Positions 11,901 through 23,900 of a stretch of 64,000 bases of DNA are shown piece by piece. The stretch comes from Ustulina deusta (Eukaryota > Ascomycota > Sordariomycetes > Xylariales > Xylariaceae), in NCBI GenBank assembly GCA_023159155.1, contig JAJNNX010000040.1:434001-498000 (forward strand), written 5' to 3'. The translations under genes were made by a program, and so were the position numbers. The first letter of the stretch is position 1. Every line of letters begins with the position of its first letter. The notes beneath the pieces were generated by a model. It saw nothing but the letters and a program-made list of their open reading frames with translations. It made no database searches and had not been told where the DNA came from.

Positions 11901-14900
11901 CACAGTGGCCGAGCGACGTCTACTTGGCCTGTGGGTAGAAGTGCTAAATCTCGATGCCAATAGCATTAGCATCGAAGATAGCTTCTTTCGATTAGGCGGG
12001 GACTCCATGACTGCCATGAGGCTCACCGGATTGGCCCGCAAGTTGGGACTTTCTCTGCCTGTTGCCGATATCTTCCGGAATCCCACCTTCGCCGCCCAAG
12101 CCCAGGTCCTTACGAGCACAACACCTGATGCTGACGAGACTGTGCGCCCCTTTTCTCTTATCGCGAAAGATCAAGCAATCTCTGGGCTTCGGAGAGAGCT
12201 CGCCGCTCTTTGTGATATCGATGACTCGGTCATCGGAGATGCATATCCTTGCACCCCGCTACAGAAAGGTCTTCTGTCGCTTACAGCCAAGCGGAGTGGC
12301 GATTATATAATGCAGGCCGTACTAGATTTGCCCGAAGACGTACAAATTAACAGCTTTAAAGCGGCCTGGGAAGCCGCTGTCCAGGCAATAGCCGTCTTAC
12401 GCACCCGAATAGTTCACCATAACCAACTTGAGCTTTTGCAGGTTGTCTGCAATCAAGATATCTCGTGGAACCAAGCATCCGATCTTGCGATTTATTTGGG
12501 GCAGGATAAAGCCAGTGCGATGGGACTTGGCCATTCACTATCGCGCTACGGTTTGGTCGATGATGGGAACTGTCGACACTTCGTATGGACCATACACCAT
12601 GCGTTATTTGATGGATGGTCACTTCGCTTGATTCTGGATTGCGTGTATAACGAGTACGCTAGGATCCAGAACGTAAAACTAGCTCCTTTCAGTTCGTTTG
12701 TCAAGTTTCTGGCTTCTTTTCCTGATGCCGAGGCAAGTAAGTACTGGCAATCATACTTGGCAGAGGGTGATTTCGCACCCTTCCCCGCCTTGCCACCATC
12801 GGTGCAAGAACCGATGTCAGATGCAACCATAGAGCTGGAACTTCCACCATTGGCTCTGAAAGCAGAGACGGCGACGACCTCTATGTTGATCCGTGGAGCC
12901 TTAGCCATACTGATACATCAGTATACCGGCTCCTCAGACGTACTCCTGGGAGCGACCGTCTCCGGCCGAAGCGCGCCGGTAGCAGCTATCGACCAAATTG
13001 TCGGTCCCACGATTGCAACAGTCCCGATCCGGATACAAGTGGACAGGGAGCAGCTAGTCGCAGAGTATCTCGATATGGTACAACGAGACTCTGCGGAAAT
13101 GATCTCATACGAGCAGACAGGGCTACAACGTATCGCGAAGATAGATGCGAATGGTCAAGAGGCTTGTAAGTTCCAGACCCTGCTTGTGGTACACCCGCAA
13201 GAGGGGGAGGATATTGCCCCAAATGATATGCTTGGTACGTGGCACACATCGTCAAGCCATAACCAGGGTTTCAGCACGTATGCCATAACGCTCGAATGTT
13301 TCCTCGGGGCTAAAACAGTAAAAGTGAGGGCGAGCTTTGACACGAGGGTCGTTAGCACTTGGAAGATGGAAGCACTTTTGCGGCAACTTAGCTTCATTGT
13401 CGGTAGACTATTAGACCCGGAGCCGCGACGATTAGTTAGGGATATCTGCGCATTAACAAGGGACGATATGGCGACGATATCATCATGGAACAAGATGACT
13501 GCAGTAGAGGTGGCTGATACGTGTATCCACGACCTCATTGGTAACCATTCTCAGCAGCAACCGGATCGACCGGCAGTCAAGGCTTGGGATGGGAGGCTTA
13601 GCTATTTCGAGCTCGAGCATCTTTCCGAAAAACTAGCGTGCCACCTATCTACTAATTTTAGTGTTGGGCCAGAAGTAGTAGTACCTCTCTGCTTCGAGAA
13701 GTCCATGTGGACAGTCGTCGCCATGCTGGGCATCCTGAAGGCTGGTGGCGCTTTTGTTCTTCTCGATTCGGGGCTGCCTGATACCAGATTAGAGACACTC
13801 TCTCGCCAAATAAAAGCGACAGTTTCTATGACGTCGGTCTCCTGCAAGACAAGACTGTCCAAGTATACGACCAGCACTGTTGTGCTAAGCTGGGAACTGC
13901 TCCGAGCACTACCAGACAGGCGTTCGGAGCAGCAGCTGAGGTTAAAACCCGACAATGCTGCGTATATCATTTTTACGTCCGGCAGTACAGGAGAGCCTAA
14001 AGGTGTAATCATCGAGCATCGTTCCTATTGTTCCGCCGCGCTCGGACACGGACGCAGGATGAACATAGATGCGAACACACGCGCCTTGCAATTCGGTTCT
14101 TACAACTTCGCTGGCGCTATCATGGAAATGCTTATGACCCTGATTTATGGTGGATGTGTTTGCATTCCGTCCGAGGAGCAACGGGGGATTCACCTTGCGC
14201 AGACCATCAGTTCGTCCCCCTGGCGTCATTTGTTTCCCCTTTAGCAGGCTTCAGGCCTCATTGCTCCTGCATACTCCCGAGACATTGCTTGAATTCCCAC
14301 TCTTTACGGTAATTGCTAACTCCAGCGTGTAAACAGGGGAACTGGACGTCAACTGGGCGTTCCTTACTTCTACCGTTTTGGCTAACATGAGCCCCGAGGA
14401 CGTGCCCTCTCTTCGAACAATATGCATCGGCGGCGAACCTATCCGGTCCTCCCAGATCAAGCAATGGGCATCGCAGGCGAACCTCTGCCTCCGCCAGACG
14501 TACGGAAGTGCAGAAACATCTGCAGTTGTTTCCTCGGCGGCGCTGAGCGTATCATCTGCCACGGGGGATGTTGGAAATGCAACAACTGGCAGGTACTGGA
14601 TCGTTCACCCCGAAGATCCCAATGAGCTTGTACCCATAGGTGCACCGGGAGAGGTTCTCATTGAAGGGCCTACAATAGGACGAGAATATGTCGGTGATCC
14701 CGAAAGGTCTTCCAAGGCTTTCGTCTCCCCTCCGGCTTGGAGAAGCTCGTTCGGTTCGCCTCTTCCAGCCTCTCGATTCTACAAGACTGGCGATCTTGCA
14801 ACATATAAACAGGATGGTTCGATCGAACTGCTCGGGAGGAAAGATACGCAGGTTAAACTGCGCGGTCAGCGTATTGAGACTGGCGAGGTCGAATATCACG

Positions 14901-17900
14901 CCAGACTGGCCTCGCCGACCGTGAAAGATGCAGTTGTAGAGCTGGTCAAGATCCAAGACAGCCACTCAAGAGGCCCGGAGTTGGTGGGATTTCTTGTGAT
15001 AGAAACAGATGAGAAAATCGTAGACCAACAGGAGATTAGAGACGAATACACAATGAATGCGCCTCTCAATGAGCTGACGCGAACAGCCATACGGCGTACT
15101 CAGGCCCGACTGGAGAGTGTGTTGCCTCACTACATGGTTCCTTCCGTTTTCGTCCCGATTCGGAAATTGCCCCTGACAGTGTCTGGAAAGACTGATAGGA
15201 GGCGCCTACGTGAAATGAGCGCGGTCCTGTCTCTGCAAGATCTCGAGGAGTTAAGGACTGCGACACGTGGAGCAAAGAGACATCCACGGACGAAGGCGGA
15301 ATATCAACTACGAGCCCTGTGGTCCCAGATATTGGGTATCGAGGCTGATTCCATAGGTGTGGATGATAGCTTTTTCCGGCTAGGTGGCGATTCGATTGCT
15401 GCGATGAAACTTGTCGGGGCAGCTCGTGGGGTCGGTGTCTCGTTGGCCGTCGCTGATATTTTTCGCAATCCCGTCCTCGCTGCCCAAGCCCGCGTGAAAA
15501 CCAACTCAGGACAGGAGCTAAAAGAGGAGCCGATAGCGCCGTTTTCCCTACTTGGCCATGGCCACGTGTCGAGTGACCTCCGTAGCGAACTTGCCGACCT
15601 GTGTGCCCTGGAGGTGCCGCTTATTGATGATGCCTATCCATGTACTGCACTGCAAGAAGGTCTCTTATCTCTTACCAGCAAACGGGCAGGGAACTACACA
15701 ATGCAAGCTGTGCTCGAGCTGCCCGACGCTATGGAATTGGAGAGTCTCCAGGCAGCATGGGAAAAAGTGGTATCCCTAACCCCTATCCTCCGCACTAAGA
15801 TCGTGTACTATCGTCAACTAGGGGCGCTCGTGCAAGTTGTGTGTAAGGAGGGTATCGATTGGAAACGAGCTGTGGGCCTGAATGAATACCTTGAGAAGGA
15901 CAAGCTGGTTCCCATGGGGCTTGGCGACAGCTTATCCCGTCTCGCTTTTGTCGATGGAGACAGAAAGAAGTCAAGATTCATGGTATGGACTCTCCACCAT
16001 GCATTGTACGATGGTTGGTCCGTTCCGCTGGTGTTGGAGATGGTCAGCAAGGCCTACAGAGGAGATCCAATACCCGAGCGAACCGAATTCAATGCGTTCG
16101 TCAGACAAACCGTGCAGGAACAAGACGCCGATGATGCAGCGGCATACTGGCGATCATATCTAGCAAATGGGGAACATGTCCCTTTCCCAACCCTGCCAGT
16201 TCTCCATCAAGAACCAAAAGCTGACGAGGTTTTCGAATACACTCTCCCCTTCAATGCAAAGACGACAGAAGCGACCGTATCGACACTTCTTCGAGGGGCG
16301 ATGGCCCTTATGATAAGTCAATACACCGGCTCAGCAGATGTCGTCTTCGGCGCCACTGTGTCTGGCCGTAATACAGCCGTGACTGGGATCGAGGAGATCA
16401 TCGGACCGACTATCGCAACAGTCCCGGTGCGGGTCCAGCTTCGGGAAGACTACACCGTGTCGGAGTTCCTGGAAATGATACAGCAGCAAGCGACGGAAAT
16501 GATAGCGTACGAGCAGACCGGTCTTCATCGGATTTCCAAGATGGGCGAAGACTGCCGGCATGCCTGTGGCTTCCATACGTTACTCGTTGTGCAGCCGGAA
16601 GAAGACCTACCGAATGATGCTCTGGGCCATTGGCAGATATCGTCCAACCAGGAAGACTTCGTAACATATGCACTTGCCCTAGAATGTACCCTGAGGCCTA
16701 ACGAAGTAGCACTGAAGGCCTGTTTCGACAGCATCGTTGTTAACAAGTTGCAATTAGAAGACATGGTCCACAAGCTGAGCAGCATTGTTAGCCAGCTAGC
16801 AGATGCACCGTCAGATCGACGTCTCGGAGATATCAGTTTGTTAACTGTAAAAGATGAGGCAACAATTTGGAACTGGAATCAGACTGTCCCAGAGAGTGTT
16901 GAAAGTACTATACATGATCTTATTAGCCATCGAGAACAGCAACAATCAGACTTACCGGCGGTATCTGCTTGGGATGGCGAGATTAGTTACAAAGAGCTAG
17001 GCGAGCTTTCTTCGCGACTGGCATGTTACTTAAAAGACCTGGGCATTGTCACTCAGGAATCTGGCGCCGATACTATCATTCCGCTGTATTTCGAAAAGTC
17101 AAAATGGGTAGTAGTATCAATGCTAGCTGTCCTCAAAGCCGGCGCCACATTTCTGCTTATCGACCTGGATCAGGCAGCAGGTCGAAGAGACCTAATGCTG
17201 GCGGAGATCGGCGCGAAAATCATACTAACATCAAGGCGAAACGCAGATGTTCTAACTTACCCAGACTATACTATCATTCCTGTCGATGCCGGTACTTTTT
17301 CGTCTCTGCCAAGCGTCGATGGCAAAACTCACTCTGGCGTGCACCCAAGTTCGGCCGCTTACATGGTATTCACATCTGGTAGCACTGGCCAACCGAAAGG
17401 CATCTTGATAGATCATCGTGCCCTGGCTTCTAGTTGCGTGCACGCTGGCCGGGCAGTAGGCTTCAATGAGCATACCCGCACATTGCAGTTTTCGTCCTAC
17501 TCATTCGACGCATTCATCATAGAAATTTTGACGGTACTTGTTTACGGGGGATGTGTTTGTATGCCATCGGGCGAGAATCGACTAGCGGATATCGACAAGA
17601 CCATCACGGGCGGGCGGGTGAACACTGTCATATTGACTCCTTCCGTTATCCGCTTGCTCAAGCCGGCGACAGTTCAGACTCTGTGCACGGTGGTTCTGTG
17701 TGGCGAGACACCAACAAATGAGGACCTGCGACGGCTTGTTACAGTACCGGAGGTATTCAATGGATATGGCCCAGCGGAATGTACAGTCAGCTGCGCGTTC
17801 GGGCAGATAGACTTTACGCAAGCGAGCTCTTATATCGGAAAGGCTGTCGGATCGGTATCATGGATTGTCCAGCCGGAAGACCATGACCGCCTCGCACCCA

Positions 17901-20900
17901 TTGGATCAATTGGCGAACTCCTTGTTGAGGGTCCGATTTTGGCCAGAGGCTATGTCGCTAACCCCGACGGCACGGCAGCATCTTTCATCGAAGCCCCAGC
18001 CTGGTTACGCCGAGGAACAAAAGACCACCCTGGCCGACGCGCTCGCCTCTATAAAACAGGGGACTTGGTTCAATACACTGAGGATGGAGGTCTAACGTAC
18101 CTGGGGCGCAAAGATATGCAAATCAAGATCCGAGGCCAGCGCCTGGAGCTAGGCGAAGTTGAGCACCAGGCTCGGGAGTGTCTGGGGTCGCGCACTCAGG
18201 TTGTAGCAGACATGGTCCGACTCAAGAGCGATAACCAAAAGGTAGTGCTGTCACTTTTCGTAGCTGGCCACGTTGATGAGGATGCCGGTACCCAAGACCT
18301 TTTTTACCATCTGTTGCAGATATCGGACGGCATGGAATTGGCACGAATCTCTCGCGCATTGGAAGTGGCTCTGTCGCAGAAATTACCACAGTACATGATA
18401 CCTTCTCTGTACATTCGAGTTGCAACACTTCCTCTGTCGGCATCGGGCAAGGTTGATCGAAAACGACTGCGAAAGGTTGGGGGGTTGATATCAGCCAAGG
18501 ATTTAGCTGATATACAGGCGATGGGAGGACAAGAAAAGCGACAGCCAATCACTGAAGATGAGCGGCTCCTTCGCGATATATGGGCGCAGGTTCTTAACCT
18601 CGAAGCTGATGATATTGGTATTGACGACAGCCTCATCAGGCTTGGGGGTGACTCCATATCTGCCATGGTCATTGTGGGGGAAGCTCGTAATCTTGGGTTT
18701 GAACTAGGAGTGGCAGACGTCCTTCATCCATGTGGCCTCCATCATCTTGCTAAAAGAGCACGGCGTTCGTCAGAAAAGCCTACTAAGTATATTCCACAAA
18801 CCCAGACCGAAGGGCCCGTCGAACAATCGTATGCTCAAGGGCGACTTTGGTTCTTGGACCAGCTGTACCCCGGCTCGACTATGTACCTTATGCCACTTGC
18901 GATGCGACTAAAGGGCCGATTGCACCTTGATTCCCTCAATTCAGCGCTTCTAGCAATAGTCAACCGTCACGAAACCCTCAGAACCACGTTCACCGCTCAT
19001 AACGGCCGTGATTTGCAAGTTGTCCGGCCCTTTCAGCCTGCTAAGTTAAGGGTCGTCGACATTGCGCCAGGCGATGAAAGCGGCCTTTTACACGCCTTGC
19101 AACAAGAGCAGACCACACCTTTTGATCTTGAGACCGAACCAGGTTGGAGGGTAGTCGTTTATAGACTGAACGAAGAGGACCACGTACTGTCAATTGTCAT
19201 GCACCACATCATGTCTGATGGTTGGTCCGTGGGCGTCCTCCAGCGAGAGCTGGCAACTTTCTACACTGCCTGCATTCACGACCAGGACCCTCTGTCATGC
19301 GTGAGCCCACTGCCAATTCAATATCGGGATTACGCTTTGTGGCAAAAGATGCAAAATCAGTTGGACGAACACCAGAGGCAACTTGGCTACTGGACCGCCC
19401 AATTGGATAACAGCCAGCCAGCCGAGTTCATTTGCGACAAACCTCGACCGGCAGTGTTATCCGGAAAGGCAGATGTGCAGGAGATCATGGTTGAAGGCCC
19501 TCTTTACAGTGAACTCGTACAATTCTGTAAGCAACATGAGGTGACGCCATTTGTTGTTCTTCTCGCTGCGTTCAGGGCAACGCACTACCGCCTGACCGGA
19601 TCAAAGGATGCAACTATTGGCACAGCGAATGCCAATCGAGATCAAGCACAGGTTGCCGACATGATCGGATTCTTCGTGAACATGCAATGTCTACGAATCA
19701 AGATTGAAGATGAATCGTTTGAACAATTGGTCCAGCAAGTTCAGGCGGTGAAGAAAGCCTCGCTGGAGAATCAGGATGTCCCATTCGAGAAAATCGTCTC
19801 CAAACTGAAAAACACCAGAGATCTGTCGCGTCAGCCATTGGTTCAGGTGGTGTTTACCCTTCACTCTCAATCAGACCTGGGGCATTTTACTCTGGAGGGT
19901 GTTGAAACTGAACAAATGAATATGTCATTGTCCTCAAGGTTCGATCTCGAGTTCCATTTTACGAAAGAAGAAACATGCCTGAGAGGCGAGGTCGCATTCT
20001 CGACCGATCTCTATCATCAAAAGACAATCAACAGAATGCTGTCGCTTTTCCAGACAATTCTCGAACACGGTCTGAAAAAACCCAGGGTAGCCATTGGATC
20101 GTTACCGCTGATGACTCAAGATGCTTATACAGCGCTTCAAGAGTCCGGTTTAGTTCAGCTCCATCAGGCTACTCATACTCGGGAGTCGAGTGTTATTAGC
20201 ATTTTCCGTGAACAAGCTGCCGCCTGCCCCCACAGGGTCGCGGTCAAAGACAGTCGTACGGAGCTGACATATACTCAACTGGACGCCAAATCTGATGATA
20301 TGGCTCGATGGTTAGCCAAGAAGTCGTTTGCGAATGAAAAGCTGGTTGGCGTGTATGCAGAACGATCCTGCCAAACTATCATTGCATACTTAGGTGTTTT
20401 AAAGGCAAATTTGGCTTATGTTCCACTGGATGTCAGAAGCCCAGCGAGCCGAGTCGAGAGCATTCTGTCTTCTATTGAAGGCCGTAGGCTCGTCTTGCTC
20501 GGGCGTGATGCCCAGCCTCCAAGCATGCAGCTGCAACATCTCGATTTCGTCAGGATCGAAGATGTTCTTCAACATTCTCGAGTCGAGCCCAACACTCACG
20601 ACCCCGTCAATTCTACCCCTCCTTCGGCCGCGAGTCTTGCCTACGTCATGTACACTTCAGGCTCCACGGGTAAACCAAAGGGGGTCTTGATTGAGCACCG
20701 CGGCATCCTCCGACTTACGAGACAAAACAATATTGTGAAGAACCTCCCGACTGGGAGCACCATGGCCCATCTAGGCAACATCGCCTTTGATATCACAACA
20801 TGGGAGATTTATGCAACCATCCTGAATGGTGGGACGCTGATCTGTATCGACAATGCGACGGTGCTGGACAACGACGCTCTAATTGAAACCTTCGCGAAAG

Positions 20901-23900
20901 AGAAGGTCCAAACTGCCATTTTGACGCCAGCTTTATTCAAGCAGTGCCTTCTTCAATCGCCGTCTGTCATTGCTCAGCTGGAATTACTACTGGTTGGTGG
21001 TGACCGAGTAGACGGGCAAGATCTGTCTGCAGCAGGGGCAATCATGAAGGGCAAGATCATCAATGCCTACGGGCCGACAGAGAATACGGTGATAAGTACA
21101 TTCTATGACGTCCCCGAGGGTGAGATGTTCACCAATGGAGTTCCCATAGGCCGAGCGATTTGCAACTCGGGCGCGTATGTCGTGGATTCGCAATTACGAC
21201 TTGTGCCGATTGGAGTTATAGGGGAGCTCGTTGTTACCGGCGACGGTCTCGCCAGAGGGTACATCAATCCTAAGCAGGATCTCAATCGCTTCGTCTCCAT
21301 CGTGATTAGTGGACAGCAGATCAGAGCGTATATGACTGGAGATTATGTTCGTTATCGGCCTATCGATGGTCAGTTGGAATTTTTCGGGCGAATAGATCGA
21401 CAGGTCAAGGTGCGAGGCCACCGCATAGAACTTGGAGAGATCGAGAGCACCCTGAAAAGCCACGCCTCCGTGAGGGACGCTGTCGTCGTGGCGGAACAAC
21501 GAAATAAACACGCGACACAACTTGCAGGCTTCGTAACTGTTGTTGTTGAAGACGACAAATACGAAGGTCGCATACCGGACACAGAAGATGATGAAGAGTC
21601 GCAGCACGTCAAGCTGTGGGAAACACTGTTCGACTCGGATAAATATACTACTGTTGACAACGTACGCCCCGAGGCTGTTGGGAGAGACTTCACAGCTTGG
21701 ACATCGATGTACGATGGGAGTGCCATCGAAAAAGACGAGATGAACGAGTGGCTTGACGATACCATTTGTTCCATACTCAACGGTAGACAGCCTGGTAACG
21801 TTCTTGAGGTGGGAACAGGCACCGGGATGATCCTCTTCAACATTACTGATGGGCTGCAAAGTTATGTTGGTATGGAGCCGACCTCTACGGCCATAGAATT
21901 TGTCGCTAAGACAGCTAAATCGATACCTGCCCTGCAAGACAAGATTCATATGCAAAAGGGCACCGCAGCAGATATCCGTAAAATGGAGAAGAGCAACTCG
22001 CCTAATCTCGTCGTAATAAACTCAGTTGCACAGTACTTTCCCACGCAGAATTATCTTCTCAAAGTGGTAGAGGATATTCTTCAGTTAAAAAGTGTTAGGA
22101 CAATATTTTTCGGTGATATCCGATCCTTTGCCCTATTCGACGAGTTCAAAGTCTCCAAAGCATTACATCTTCTCGGCGAAACGGCACTCAAGGACGAGGT
22201 CGAACGTCACATGGTGGAGTCGGACCGCGTTGAGCAAGAGCTACTTGTTGATCCTGCTTTGTTTACTTCTCTGCAAGATCACTTTTCTCATCTCATTGAG
22301 CATGTTGAAATCATTCCAAAGAGGATGAAGGCGACCAACGAGCTCAGCAGCTACCGCTATAGCGCCATCTTGCACCTGAAAGATGAAAATGACCCGCTCC
22401 AGGTCCGTAAAATTGACGAAAATGACTGGGTTGACTTCATGGAAGAAGGGCTTGATCCGCAGTCACTCCTACAGCTCCTCCAACAGCACTGCTCAACTGC
22501 ATCGGTTGTAGCAGTGAGCAACATTCCTCACAGCAAAACTATCCTTGAACGATATGTAGTCGATTCACTAGTGAATGGTTCAGTTCAAACAGCAAATGAT
22601 CGTGATTGGCTTCCGTCCATCGTTCGGGATGCTGAAAGGTGTCGTTCGCTTTCTGCGATCGACTTGGAGGAACTCGCTCGATCAATAGGCTGTCGAGTGG
22701 AGATTAGTTGGGCGCGACAACACTCTCAGCGTGGTGGCCTCGATGCTATTTTCCATCGCCATCATCCATCCGAAGCCGGGAGTAGGGTTTTATTTCAGTT
22801 CCCAACCGATCACGCGAAGAATCCGTCCCGTTTGCTTAGCAGCCGACCTTTGCGACGACAAATGACAGAGAAAATTCGCACTCAGCTCCAGGAGCTACTA
22901 CGGAATCAACTGCCTTCCTATATGGTACCTCAGACAATAACTATATTGGAAAAGATGCCAGTCACCGAGAATGGAAAGGTTGATCGCCGCGCGTTGGTAG
23001 AGACAGCGTCAAAGATTGTGATACCGCGAGGAACGAAGCAGCAGCCAAATTCACCGATTGGAAAGCAGTTGCAGAGTATATGGGCCCAAGTCCTCTACAT
23101 CGACGCTGCAACTATTGGAGTCGATGACAACTTCTTCCAGCTTGGAGGTGATTCGATTGTGGCTATGAGGGCGGTACCACTAGCTCGTGAGATTGGTATT
23201 GAACTCTCTGTAGCGGATATCTTTAGATATCCCACACTCGAAGCCCTTGTCCAATCTCGAAAGGCAATGACAAATAAGCACGTGGAGACTATACAGCCGT
23301 TTGCACTCCTCACAGGTAATCAAAAGAGCCAAGATACGCGCAACGAAGTGGCTATGCTTTGCGACAAAGACGTGTCGTTGATTGAAGACGCGTATCCCTG
23401 CACACCGCTGCAGGAAGGCTTGTTGTCGCTCACAGCTAAACGGCAAGGTGACTATGTCATGCAGGCCATCTTCCAAATATCCCATCACGTCGAGCTTGCT
23501 CGCTTCAAATCGGCATGGGAACATGTCGTGGCGTCCACGGCCATCCTGCGCACCAGGATTGTCGAGCATGAACAGCTGGGTTTGATCCAAGTGGTGTCCA
23601 GGGAAAGCGTCGCCTGGAGTGAAGGCGAAGAACTTGAAGAATACCTTCAAAAGGACGCGGCCGAGCCAATGGGGCTCGGCAAACGTTTATCGCGCTTTGC
23701 AATCGTCAGTGAACGGGATGCTAGCCAATCTCGCTGTTTGGTGTGGACGATACACCACGCCCTGTACGATGCATGGATGCTTTCACGTGTCATGAGCTTT
23801 GTAAATGACACATACAGTGGTAAATGTACTGCAGTTGAACAGCCAGGGTTTAACATGTTTGTCGGGTATCTTCTTGACACTAAAAGTTGCGATGCCGAAG

